Made by a program: the position numbers and the translations under genes
Shown: piece after piece, positions 48,019 to 56,390 of the stretch
Position numbering within the stretch: the stretch's first letter is position 1
How the letters are laid out: every line of letters starts with the position of its first letter
DNA from: DASPWW01 sp963803425
GTDB lineage: Bacteria > Actinomycetota > Thermoleophilia > Solirubrobacterales > 70-9
DNA: 64,000 nt
Assembly (NCBI GenBank): GCA_963803425.1
Contig: CAWDMA010000001.1
Span: forward strand, 1,426,001 to 1,490,000
Reading direction: 5' to 3'
Notes under the pieces: generated by a model
Databases searched by the model: none
The model's input: the letters and a program-made list of their open reading frames with translations, nothing else
What the model was told of the DNA's origin: nothing

Positions 48019-49320
48019 ATGCCCTCCAAGCGGCAGATATTCGTCGGCGGGGTGCCGATCGGCGGTGGGGCGCCGGTCGCCGTGCAGACGATGACGAAGA
48101 CCGAGACGGCGAACCTCGAGCCGACCATGGAGCAGATCCACAAGGTCGCCGAGGCGGGCGCCGACATCGTCCGCGTCGCGGTCCCGCGCGACGAGGACGT
48201 CGAGGCGCTGAAGACCGTCGTCACTGAGTCGCCGATCCCGGTGATCGCCGACATCCACTTCAACTACACGCTGGCGCTGAAGGCGATCGACGCGGGCGCG
48301 CACTGCATCCGCCTCAACCCCGGCAACATCGGCGGGGAGGACAAGGTCGCCCGGGTCGCGGAGAAGGCGACCGCCGCCGGCGTGCCGATGCGGATCGGCG
48401 TCAACTCGGGCTCGCTTCCGAAGCATCTGCACGAGCTGGAGCGGGACCAGCCGGTCGAGGCGCTGGTCGCCGCCGCGGTCGAGTTCGTGGAGCTGATGGA
48501 GCGGCTCGAGTTCGAGAACTTCAAGGTGTCGATCAAGTCGACCAGCGTCCCCAACACGATCGCCGCCAACCGGCTGCTCGCGGAGCGGATCGACTACCCG
48601 ATCCACCTCGGGATCACCGAGGCGGGAACGAAGTGGTCGGGGTCGCTGAAGTCCGCGGTGGGGCTGGGCACCCTGCTCGCCGACGGAGTGGGCGACACGA
48701 TCAGGATCAGCCTGTCCACCTTCCACGCCGAGGAGGAGGTGAGGGTCGCGTGGGAGATACTGAAGGCCCTCGGTCTGCGCGAGCGCGGCCCGGTGCTGAT
48801 CGCGTGCCCGACCTGCGGCCGGCTCCAGTTCGACATGGACACCGTCGTGACCGAGATCGAGCGGCGTCTGGAGGCGTACGAGGAGCCGATCGAGGTCGCC
48901 GTGCTGGGATGCGCGGTGAACGGGATCGGCGAGGCCTCGCACGCGGACTTCGGGATCACCGGCGCCAAGAACGAGGGGCTGATCTTCGCGCACGGCAAGC
49001 CGCTGCGGAAGGTGCCGCAGGCCGAGCTCGTCGACACGCTGTTCGCCGAGATCGACCGCTCCCTGGACCGCGGCCGGGTCCAGGTCGACTCGGAGAAGGC
49101 CGCGGAGGGCGCCGACTGGCTGGCGAAGATCGAGGAGGAGAATGCCGGCGAGCTCACCCCGGAGCGGATCGCTGCGATGGAGGCGGCTGCCGCCCGCGAC
49201 CCTGCCGCCCCCGGAGGCGAAGCGGAGGAGGCGGCAGGCCCTGATTCGGACGTGACTGCTCCGGAGCCCTTGGACGAAGCGACCTCGCCTACGGCGGGCC
49301 GCCGCTTCACGCGCGCGTAG
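48019..49320 (+). CDS. ispG: 4-hydroxy-3-methylbut-2-en-1-yl diphosphate synthase, with C-terminal palindromic insertion
   Basis: [4Fe-4S] enzyme of the MEP pathway, converting MEcPP to HMBPP; 433 residues. GGVPIGGGAPVAVQTMTKTE, IVRVAVPRDEDV, PIPVIADIHFNY, RLNPGNIGG and the cluster cysteines in CPTCGRLQFD and LGCAVNGIGEASHADFG are present. The last 40 residues are an unusual Ala/Glu-rich tail that contains PAAPGGEAEEAAG, encoded by palindromic element H. ATG 48019 follows TACCCT (48006-48011) by seven bases. Intact, unlike its pathway neighbour dxr. Confidence 0.95.
   Translation: MPSKRQIFVGGVPIGGGAPVAVQTMTKTETANLEPTMEQIHKVAEAGADIVRVAVPRDEDVEALKTVVTESPIPVIADIHFNYTLALKAIDAGAHCIRLNPGNIGGEDKVARVAEKATAAGVPMRIGVNSGSLPKHLHELERDQPVEALVAAAVEFVELMERLEFENFKVSIKSTSVPNTIAANRLLAERIDYPIHLGITEAGTKWSGSLKSAVGLGTLLADGVGDTIRISLSTFHAEEEVRVAWEILKALGLRERGPVLIACPTCGRLQFDMDTVVTEIERRLEAYEEPIEVAVLGCAVNGIGEASHADFGITGAKNEGLIFAHGKPLRKVPQAELVDTLFAEIDRSLDRGRVQVDSEKAAEGADWLAKIEEENAGELTPERIAAMEAAAARDPAAPGGEAEEAAGPDSDVTAPEPLDEATSPTAGRRFTRA
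49201..49238 (+). repeat. Palindromic element copy H (type I), in frame in the ispG tail
   Basis: 38 bp: arm CCTGCCGCC, loop CCCGGAGGCGAAGCGGAGGA, arm GGCGGCAGG. Both arms differ from the usual sequence at matching positions, keeping all nine pairs, which is direct evidence that the stem is under selection or was copied as a unit. Confidence 0.85.
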
Positions 49321-49342
49321 CCACCGTTACGCTCAGCCGGCG

Positions 49343-51027
49343 ATGACCCGGCTATCGAGCTACTGGCTGCCGACCCTGAAGGACGCTCCGGCGGAGGCGG
49401 AGGCGGTCTCGCACAGGCTGATGGTTCGCGCCGGCCTCGTCCGGCAGCTGGCGGCGGGCCTGTGGACGTTCCTGCCGGCGGGGTGGCGGGCGCAGCGCAA
49501 GGCCGAGGGGATCATCCGCGAGGAGATGGAGGCGATCGGCGCCCAGGAGATGCTGCTGCCCGTCCTGCAGCCGGCCGAGATCTGGAAGGCGACGGGTCGG
49601 TACTCGATCCCGGAGCTGTTCAAGCTCCAGGACCGCAAGGGGGCCGAGCTGGCGCTCGCGCTCACGCACGAGGAAGCGCTCACCTACCACGTCGCCCGCG
49701 ACGTGCGCTCCTACCGCGAGCTGCCGAAGATCCTGTTCCACATCCAGACCAAGGAGCGGGACGAGGCCCGCCCCGGGCCGGGCTGCTGCGCACGCGCGAG
49801 TTCACGATGAAGGACTCCTACAGCTTCGATCGCGACGATGACGGGCTGGAGGCGAGCTATGCGCGCCACATCGAGGCCTACGACCGGATCTTCGATCGCT
49901 GCGGCCTGCGGTGGTACCGGGTGGCGTCCGACGTCGGGGTGATGGGAGGGTCCGGCGCGCACGAGTACATGGCGCCGTGCCCCGCGGGCGAGGACGAGGT
50001 GGCGCTCGCCCCGGACTACGCGGCGAACGTCGAGGTCGCCTCGGCCGCGCCGCAGCCGATCGAGATGCCGCCGCCGCTGGACGAGCCGAAGCAGGTGTCG
50101 ACGCCGGGGTCGAAGACGGTGGATGAGGTCGCCGAGGCCCTCGGCGTGCCAGCCGGCGCCGCGCTGAAGTCGATCCCGGTCGTCACCGAGAAGCGCGGGT
50201 TCGTGCTGACGATCGTCCGCGGCGACCATCGCCTCAACGAGACCAAGCTTGCGAACGTGCTCGGCGAGGGGTTCCGCCAGGCGACGCCCGAGGAGATCGA
50301 GCGGAACCTCGGTCCGGCGGGGTTCATCGGACCCGTCGGAGCCGACGTCCCGGTGCTGCTCGACGAGGCGATCGCCGGCCCCGGGTTCTATGGCGGCGCG
50401 AACGAGGCCGACGCGCACCTGACCGGGATCGAGCCCGGCCGCGACTTCGAGTACGAGCGCGTCGACATCCGCTCCGTCGAGCCCGGCGACGCCTCCCCCG
50501 GCGGCCACCCGATCGAGATCGAGCCCGCGATCGAGATCGGGAACATCTTCAAGCTCGGCACCCGATACTCCGCGCCGCTCGGCGCCACCTACCTCGACGA
50601 GGGCGGTACCGAGCGTCCGATCGTGATGGGGAGCTACGGGATCGGGCTGGCGCGCATCCTCGCCGCGTCGATCGAGCAGCGCGCCGACGAGCGCGGGATC
50701 GTGTGGCCGCGGGCGTTGGCCCCGTGGGAGGTGCATGTGACCGCCCTCGGAAAGGGTGACGAGCAGACCGCTGCCGCCGCCGAGTCGATCGTCGCCGAGC
50801 TCGAGGACGCCGGGGTCGCGGTGCTTTACGACGACCGGGAGGCCGGGACCGGCGAGAAGCTCACCGACGCGGAGCTGCTCGGCTGCCCCGTCCGGATCAC
50901 GGTCGGGCCGCGCGGGCTGGCCGAAGGGATCGTCGAGGCGCAGGTGCGCGCCGGTGGCGACGAGGACAGACTGCAGCTCGAAGGGGCTGCGTCCGGGGCA
51001 CGGGCCCTGCTCGACCGGCTGGAGTAG
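49343..51027 (+). CDS. proS: Prolyl-tRNA synthetase (bacterial type with editing domain), one frameshift
   Basis: Class II synthetase, about 561 residues after correction. Motif 1 lies in AGLWTFLPAGWRAQRKAEGI, motif 2 around FHIQTKERDEARP and LLRTREFTMKDSYSF, the INS editing domain from about residue 225 (GVPAGAALKSIPVVTEKRGF), motif 3 in SYGIGLARILAASIEQ and an anticodon domain at the end. A one-base loss near 49775-49785, in GCCCGCCCCGGGCCGGG, breaks the frame inside motif 2. TACGCT (49328-49333) lies nine bases before the ATG. Confidence 0.93.
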
Positions 51028-51029
51028 TC

Positions 51030-51657
51030 GTGGCGCGAATCACGAAGGGGCGCCTGGTGGGGCTCGATCGATCCGGACCCGAGCCGCCCGCGACCCGCGC
51101 CGGCGCGCCGCTGCGGCCGTTCGACGCTCCCGAACCTGATCGGGTACGCGCGGCTGGCGGCGATCCCGGTGTTCCTGTACCTGGCCTTCGACTCCGGCGA
51201 CGGCCGCACGGTCCCGAGCGCGGTCCTGTACGCGCTGATCGCGGGCGGCGACTACCTGGACGGGCTCGTCGCCCGCGCGACGGGGCAGTACAGCCGCCTC
51301 GGCGCGATCCTCGACCCGATCGTCGATCGGCTCACGATCATCTCCGGCGTCGTCGTGTGCTGGCACTTCGAGCTGCTCCCGCGGTGGGCGCTGGCGTTGC
51401 TGGTGATCCGCGAGCTGGCGACCGTCGTGCTGGCCGAGATCGGGTTGCGGCGGGGGATCGACGTCGAGATCAACTGGGTCGGCAGGATCGGCGTGATCAT
51501 GGCGATGGGGGGGATCTTCCTGGCGCTCGCGGTCGACACCTGGATCGCGGACGCGCTCCTGATCGCGGGGGTGGTGGCGCTGATCGCGGCGACGGTGCTG
51601 TACGTGCGGGCGGCGCTCGGCCGCGCTTCGCGGCGCCGGCCGCGGGACGCGCGATAG
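51030..51657 (+). CDS. pgsA: CDP-alcohol phosphatidyltransferase (phosphatidylglycerophosphate synthase-like), one frameshift
   Basis: Membrane enzyme using CDP-diacylglycerol from CdsA; about 208 residues. The catalytic signature DG-x2-AR-x8-G-x3-D-x3-D is seen as DYLDGLVARATGQYSRLGAI followed by LDPIVD. The N-terminal helix NLIGYARLAAIPVFLYLAF is reached only after removing one extra base near 51132. The GTG start is two bases after the proS stop. Which alcohol (glycerol phosphate, inositol phosphate) is accepted cannot be told. Confidence 0.88.
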
Positions 51658-51699
51658 GAGGGTGGCGCCGCAAGCCCCGACCCAACCGTCAACCTCTAG

Positions 51700-51727
51700 T
51701 TGACCCTTGGGAACGCAGCCATATAAT
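51700..51727 (+). promoter_or_regulatory. Strong sigma70-type promoter upstream of the RsiG-like/GarA-like/FtsR-like genes
   Basis: TTGACC (51700-51705), a 16-base spacer, and a perfect TATAAT (51722-51727). This is the best vegetative promoter in the window and drives a leader of about 55 bases before ATG 51792. Confidence 0.85.
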
Positions 51728-51791
51728 GGCGTGGGGCGCCCTGCCCGGCCCGATGCCGGGTCCTTACGCCAGACCAGCGGAGCGGAGTGAG

Positions 51792-52052
51792 ATGGAGGAC
51801 ACCTTCCCGGACATCGGCTCGATGAGCGACGAGGACCTGAAGCAGATGATCGCCCAACTCGCGGAGGAGGAGCGCGAGGTCTCGTACCGGCGCCGGATCC
51901 TGCATGGGAGGATCGACATCCTTCGCGCAGAGCTGGTCAACAGGCTGCGGTCGCAGCGGCAGGAGGGCGACGAGCTGATCACCGGCGACGATGTTCAGCT
52001 GCTCACCGAGATCCTGCTCGGAGAGCGCCACGACCCGAAGGACGCGAGCTGA
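51792..52052 (+). CDS. RsiG-like small helical protein (candidate c-di-GMP-responsive anti-sigma factor)
   Basis: 86 residues, almost entirely helical, one long coiled-coil segment. Residues 27-42 (EREVSYRRRILHGRID) fit the RsiG c-di-GMP-binding pattern E-x3-S-x2-R-x3-Q-x3-D with His38 in place of Gln: Glu27, Ser31, Arg34, His38, Asp42. Streptomyces RsiG has two such motifs on one chain and sequesters the sigma factor WhiG; a single-motif form would have to dimerise. The start MEDTFPDIGSMSDEDLKQMI is also typical of that family. It is the first gene after a strong promoter, followed by garA- and ftsR-like genes. No sigma gene is in the window. Confidence 0.75.
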   Translation: MEDTFPDIGSMSDEDLKQMIAQLAEEEREVSYRRRILHGRIDILRAELVNRLRSQRQEGDELITGDDVQLLTEILLGERHDPKDAS

Positions 52053-52053
52053 G

Positions 52054-52524
52054 ATGGCGCTGCACTGCCCCGAGTGCGGGTTCGTCAACCCCGAGGGGGC
52101 CAACTACTGTCAGAAGTGCGGCGCGTATCTCGCCCGCCAGGAGGGGGAGGAGGAGCCCACCACGATGACCTACAAGGTCGACGAGACCGGCGACTACCAG
52201 CCGGTCGACATCGACGAGGTCGTCGAGCAGGCCGGCGCCGCGCTGGTGATCCGCTCCGGCGGCGGTCGCTCCGGGGAGAGCTTCACGATCGAGGGCGACC
52301 GGATCAGCATCGGGCGCAGCCCGGACGCCGAGGTATTCCTCGACGACGTCACGGTCTCCCGGAACCACGCCCTGATCGTGCGCCGCCAGGACGGGCTGTA
52401 CATCGACGATCTCGGCTCCCTGAACGGCACATATGTGAACCGGCGGCGGATCGAGTCGCACAAGCTCGACGACGGCGACGAGATCCAGATCGGCAAGTTC
52501 AAGCTGAGCTACCTGGAGAAGTGA
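52054..52524 (+). CDS. garA: GarA-like FHA-domain protein with N-terminal zinc ribbon
   Basis: 156 residues. A zinc ribbon (CPECGFVNPEGANYCQKCG) is followed by a Thr-containing acidic linker (EEPTTMTYKVDETGDYQ) and an FHA domain with GRSPDAEVFLDDVTVSRNHA and GSLNGTYVNRR, very close in pattern to mycobacterial GarA/corynebacterial OdhI, the phospho-switch that controls 2-oxoglutarate use when phosphorylated by PknB/PknG. The Thr-Thr pair is a likely kinase site. The zinc ribbon is absent from GarA itself. Adjacent ftsR-like gene matches the garA-Rv1828 order. Confidence 0.82.
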   Translation: MALHCPECGFVNPEGANYCQKCGAYLARQEGEEEPTTMTYKVDETGDYQPVDIDEVVEQAGAALVIRSGGGRSGESFTIEGDRISIGRSPDAEVFLDDVTVSRNHALIVRRQDGLYIDDLGSLNGTYVNRRRIESHKLDDGDEIQIGKFKLSYLEK

Positions 52525-52525
52525 G

Positions 52526-53278
52526 ATGGCCGTCGCGGCGCGCTCCACGACGCAGCAGGGCAAGCCGCCCCTCGAGCGCTCTGCCTCGAGGCCGCGGCGG
52601 GCGCTGACGATCGGGGCTGTCACGAAGATCCTCAGCCAGGAGTTCGAGGACATCTCGATCTCGAAGATCCGCTACCTGGAGGACCAGAAGCTGCTCTCCC
52701 CGCGACGCACGCCCGGCGGATACCGCCTGTACAGCCAGGCGGACGTCGATCGGCTCCGGACGATCCTGCGGATGCAGCGGGACGAGTTCCTGCCGCTGCG
52801 GGTGATCCGCCAGGAGCTGGCCGCGGGCGGCGAGCGCGCGGATCGGAAGCGGCGCAGCTCGCCGGGCTCGCGGCGCCGTGCCGTCACCGTCGACTCCCCG
52901 GCTGCGCGGTTCAGCGCCGACGAGGTGATGGAGCAGACCGGCGCCCCCGTGGGCCTGCTCGAGGAGCTCGAGGAGTACGGGATCATCCAGCCGGTGAGCC
53001 GCGACGGCGAGCAGACCTACGACGAGACCGAGCTCGAGATCGCCCGCGCCGCGACCGAGCTCGCCCGGTACGGGGTGGCGGGCCGCAACCTGCGGATCTT
53101 CCGCACCTCGGCGGACCGCGAGGCGGCGCTGCTGCAGCAGCTGGTCGGCCCGGCGCTGCGCTCGCACAGTCAGGGCCGGCGCAAGGAGGCGATCGAGAAC
53201 CTGGAGAGCCTCGCCGCGGTATGCACCAACCTCACGCACCTGCTCTTGGTCAGGGACCTGCGCCGGCTCGCCGTGTAG
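52526..53278 (+). CDS. ftsR: MerR-family regulator, FtsR-like
   Basis: DNA-binding regulator of 250 residues. The MerR winged helix is ISISKIRYLEDQKLLSPRRT followed by GGYRLYSQADVDRLRTILRM; a second helical domain (FSADEVMEQTGAPVGLLEEL) follows after a basic linker, as in FtsR/Rv1828, which activates ftsZ in Corynebacteriales and is encoded next to garA. No metal-binding cysteines are seen. The symbol is by similarity and gene order. Confidence 0.8.
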   Translation: MAVAARSTTQQGKPPLERSASRPRRALTIGAVTKILSQEFEDISISKIRYLEDQKLLSPRRTPGGYRLYSQADVDRLRTILRMQRDEFLPLRVIRQELAAGGERADRKRRSSPGSRRRAVTVDSPAARFSADEVMEQTGAPVGLLEELEEYGIIQPVSRDGEQTYDETELEIARAATELARYGVAGRNLRIFRTSADREAALLQQLVGPALRSHSQGRRKEAIENLESLAAVCTNLTHLLLVRDLRRLAV

Positions 53279-53288
53279 CCGGCCGCGA

Positions 53289-53753
53289 GTGGGTTCGGTG
53301 ACCCGAAAGCGCGTGATCGCCGCGCCGGTGGGCGCGGTGTGGGCGATCGTCTCCGATCCGCACCACCTGCCGCGATGGTGGCCGCGGGTGAAGCGGGTCG
53401 AGAACGTGCAGGGTGCGGCGGGGGGCCGCCGGACGCGGTGGACGGCCGTGATGGAGACCGAGGAGGGGCGACCCGTTCGAGCCGACTTCCGATGCACGAG
53501 TGCGGCCGCCAACGAGCGCTACCTGTGGGAGCAGGAGATCGAGCAGACCCCGTTCGAGAAGATCCTGAAGAGCGCCACCACCGACGTGCGGATGCGCTCG
53601 CAGGGAGACGTCACCGAGGTCAGCGTCGGGCTGACGAGATCGCTGCGGGGATTGTCGCGGCTGGGTTCCCCGCTGATGCGGCGAGCCACCGCCGCGACCC
53701 TGACCGACGCTCTCGACGGCCTGGAGCGGGCGCTGGTGGGCGATGCGCGGTAA
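53289..53753 (+). CDS. SRPBCC-family (START/polyketide cyclase-like) protein
   Basis: 154 residues of the helix-grip fold, with VTRKRVIAAPVGAVWAIVSD and PHHLPRWWPRVKRVENVQG at the front and a long C-terminal helix (LTDALDGLERALVG). Such proteins bind lipids or other hydrophobic ligands in a cavity; the ligand is unknown. Its last 11 bases overlap the flavoprotein start, so the two are probably co-expressed. Confidence 0.82.
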   Translation: MGSVTRKRVIAAPVGAVWAIVSDPHHLPRWWPRVKRVENVQGAAGGRRTRWTAVMETEEGRPVRADFRCTSAAANERYLWEQEIEQTPFEKILKSATTDVRMRSQGDVTEVSVGLTRSLRGLSRLGSPLMRRATAATLTDALDGLERALVGDAR

Positions 53754-55368
53754 CGACACGAAATGGTGGGGGTGGGGGGCGGAGGAACGGCGTGCCGAGC
53801 TTGGACCCGGCGCGCTCGAGATGCTGTCGTCGGCGCTCGGCGACGCGGAGCCGAGCGTCCCCGTGGAGCGCGACACCGTGAAGCTGCCGACGGCCGCCAA
53901 GGTACCGGGCTCGGTCGTTCGTGCGGTCGGCCCCGAGAACGTCCTCCAGGACGACGACGCCCGCCTCCGGCACTCCGCTGGGATGAGCTACCCCGACCTG
54001 ATCCGGCTGCGCTCCGGGGAGATCGCCCACGTCCCGGACGCCGTGGTGATGCCGGGCACGCACGAGCAGGTCGCCGCGGTGCTCGACGCGTGCGCACGCA
54101 AGCGGGTTGCGGTCGTCCCGTTCGGAGGCGGGACCAGCGTGGTCGGCGGCGTCGATCCGGACCGAGGTCGCTTCGAACGCGTGATCGTGCTCGACCTCGC
54201 TCGGATCCGCGAGGTCGAGGTGGACGCGCGCTCCCTGACCGCGCGGCTGGGGCCGGGGCTGACCGGGCCGGACGCCGAGCGCGCGCTGGGGGCGGCCGGC
54301 GTCACCCTGGGCCACTACCCGCAGTCGTTCGAGTACGCGACGATCGGCGGGTTCGCCGCGACCCGCTCCGCGGGGCAGGCGTCGAGTGGATACGGGCGCT
54401 TCGATGCGCTGGTCACCTCGGTGCGGCTGGCTGCGCCTGCCGGCGAGCTCCGCACGATCGCCACTCCTCACACCGCCGCCGGCCCGTCCCTGCGCGAGCT
54501 CGTGCTGGGCTCCGAGGGCGCGTTCGGCGTGATCACAGATGTGACGGCGCGCGTGCGGCCGGTCCCGCAGGCGCGCCGTTACGAGGCATGGATGGCGCGC
54601 GACTTCGAGTCCGGCACCGAGATCGTCCGCGGGCTCGCCCAGCAGGACGCGCTCCCCGACGTGGTCCGGATCTCCGATCGGGAGGAGACCCGGGTGTCGA
54701 TGGCGCTCGCCGGCGCGTCCCGGGCCGCGCACCGGATCGCCGCCGCCTACCTGCGCACGCGCCGGCGCGCCGACGGCTGCATCCTGATCGTCGGCTGGGA
54801 GGGCGGCAGGGAGGAGGTCGCGCGGCGGCGCGCGCTCGGCGAGGGGACGCTGCGCGCGGGCGGCGCTGTGTCGCTCGGCGCTCGGCCGGGGCGGAGCTGG
54901 CACAAGGGCCGGTTCGAGGGTCCCTACCTGCGCGACGAGCTGCTCGACCGCGGGTATCTCGTCGACACGCTGGAGACCGCCCACACCTGGTCGCGGGTGG
55001 GCGAGCTCCATGAGGCGGTCACCGCAGCGATCGACTCGGCCCTCGAGGCGCAGGGAACCCCCGGGCTCGCGTTCGGTCACCTCTCGCATGCATATCGCGA
55101 CGGCGCATCGCTGTACTTCACCCTGCTCGCCCGCCGCAGACCGGGTGACGAGATCGCTCAGTGGCGAGCGGTGAAGGAGGCGGCCAGCGACGCGGTCCTC
55201 CGCACCGGCGGGACGATCACCCACCACCACGGGATCGGCCGCGACCACCTCCCGTACATGCGCGCGGAGGTGGGTGAGACCGGGATGGAGACTCTGCAGG
55301 CGGTGAAGGCGCAGCTCGACCCGGTCGGGATCATGAACCCCGGGAAGCTCGTCGACCCGGTCGGCTAG
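53743..55368 (+). CDS. FAD-binding oxidase of the alkyldihydroxyacetonephosphate synthase (AGPS) type
   Basis: VAO-family flavoprotein, 541 residues. The FAD-binding PP-loop is VVPFGGGTSVVGGV with GHYPQSFEYATIGGFAATRS and GQASSGYGRF, and the C-terminal catalytic histidine cluster is ITHHHGIGRDHLPYM, as in AGPS, which makes ether-lipid precursors. Similar proteins also oxidise D-hydroxy acids, so the substrate is not certain. It shares a CTAG stop with the following convergent gene. Confidence 0.85.
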   Translation: MRGNDTKWWGWGAEERRAELGPGALEMLSSALGDAEPSVPVERDTVKLPTAAKVPGSVVRAVGPENVLQDDDARLRHSAGMSYPDLIRLRSGEIAHVPDAVVMPGTHEQVAAVLDACARKRVAVVPFGGGTSVVGGVDPDRGRFERVIVLDLARIREVEVDARSLTARLGPGLTGPDAERALGAAGVTLGHYPQSFEYATIGGFAATRSAGQASSGYGRFDALVTSVRLAAPAGELRTIATPHTAAGPSLRELVLGSEGAFGVITDVTARVRPVPQARRYEAWMARDFESGTEIVRGLAQQDALPDVVRISDREETRVSMALAGASRAAHRIAAAYLRTRRRADGCILIVGWEGGREEVARRRALGEGTLRAGGAVSLGARPGRSWHKGRFEGPYLRDELLDRGYLVDTLETAHTWSRVGELHEAVTAAIDSALEAQGTPGLAFGHLSHAYRDGASLYFTLLARRRPGDEIAQWRAVKEAASDAVLRTGGTITHHHGIGRDHLPYMRAEVGETGMETLQAVKAQLDPVGIMNPGKLVDPVG

Positions 55369-56366
55369 CCGCCGCCCTTGCCCCCGCCGCCGCCGTTGTT
55401 GCGGGCCGCGGCCGGGATCTCCCCGCGCAGGACGCTGTCGCCCTGGTAGGGAAGCGTCGCCTTGCGCTTCTTGACGGCCGTGCGAAGGTCGCTGAGCAGG
55501 GAGCGGTTCTCGCTCAGCGAGACGTCGACGAACCGTGCCCGGGTGGCGAGCGGGATCGCGAACTGCGGGATCGTGATCCGATCGGAGAACTCGCTGCCGT
55601 CGACCTGGATCGGCGCCAGCGGATACCCCTCGCTGCCGGAGACCAGCAGCCACACGACGTATGTGGTCCCGGCCTGCGGAGCGGAGAGCTGCTTCAGGTC
55701 CACGTCGACGTAGGGCTGTGGCTGCTGCCCCTGCTGCGCGATCCCGAACGTCGCCTCGCCGGTGGCGTCGCTGCCGCCCTGCGGCTGCAGCGGAACCTGT
55801 GCGAGCGACTGCTGGTCTCCGGAGGCCGTCGTCGACGCCGACGTCGACGAGGTCGAGCCGGATCCGGAGTCGCTCCCGCCCCCGAACACGCCGGTCACCC
55901 CGAGCACGACCGCGACCACGAGCAGGGCCGCCGCGCCGACGATGATCATCACGCGCTGCTGAGCAGAAGAGAGGCCTGCGGTTCGCGCCCTCCGCTCGGA
56001 TGGAGGCTGCTGCGGCGCCGGAGGCTGGCGCCGCTCGCGCGGCGGCGGCAGATCTGGGAGGTTGGCGTCAGGTGCGAGCTCTCTGAGTCGCTCCGAGAGC
56101 CCGGCCGCGAGCCGGTTCGTGCCGGGGTCGTTCTGGAGCTGGCGGACGGCGTCCGCGCGCCCGATCGGGTCCGCCTGCCCGAGCAGGTAGTCGGTGATGC
56201 CGACCTCGGCGTCCGGGTCCTCGCCGGCGAGCTCCGTCAACGCGGCGCGCGCCCGGGAGCGCACCTCGTCGACGCCCACGCCCAGCACCCCGGCGAGATC
56301 GTCGTAGCTCTGCCCCCGCTCGAGCACGAGCTGCAGCATGGCCTCCTGGTCGGCGCTCAGCGACAT
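55365..56366 (-). CDS. Membrane protein with sigma-region-4-like HTH and RskA-like extracellular domain
   Basis: 333 residues. The N-terminus (MSLSADQEAMLQLVLERGQS, then YDDLAGVLGVGVDEVRSRAR) reads like sigma70 region 4 HTH; a proline/arginine linker, one membrane helix (VMIIVGAAALLVVAVVLGV) and a Ser/Thr linker lead to an extracellular domain similar in pattern to the anti-sigma-K/RskA C-terminal domain (TTYVVWLLVSGSEGYPLAPI). It may be a one-protein transmembrane regulator. ATG 56366 follows TAGTAT (minus strand, 56375-56380) by eight bases. Confidence 0.75.
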   Translation of the reverse strand: MSLSADQEAMLQLVLERGQSYDDLAGVLGVGVDEVRSRARAALTELAGEDPDAEVGITDYLLGQADPIGRADAVRQLQNDPGTNRLAAGLSERLRELAPDANLPDLPPPRERRQPPAPQQPPSERRARTAGLSSAQQRVMIIVGAAALLVVAVVLGVTGVFGGGSDSGSGSTSSTSASTTASGDQQSLAQVPLQPQGGSDATGEATFGIAQQGQQPQPYVDVDLKQLSAPQAGTTYVVWLLVSGSEGYPLAPIQVDGSEFSDRITIPQFAIPLATRARFVDVSLSENRSLLSDLRTAVKKRKATLPYQGDSVLRGEIPAAARNNGGGGGKGGG

Positions 56367-56374
56367 CGGCAGGA

Positions 56375-56384
56375 ATACTAGGGT
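56375..56384. promoter_or_regulatory. Bidirectional -10 pair sharing one TA (membrane regulator / thioesterase)
   Basis: ATACTAGGGT: plus strand TAGGGT (56379-56384) is six bases before thioesterase ATG 56391; minus strand TAGTAT (56380-56375) is eight bases before ATG 56366. The two hexamers share the TA at 56379-56380, and the two starts are only 24 bases apart. Confidence 0.65.
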
Positions 56385-56390
56385 TCGGCG

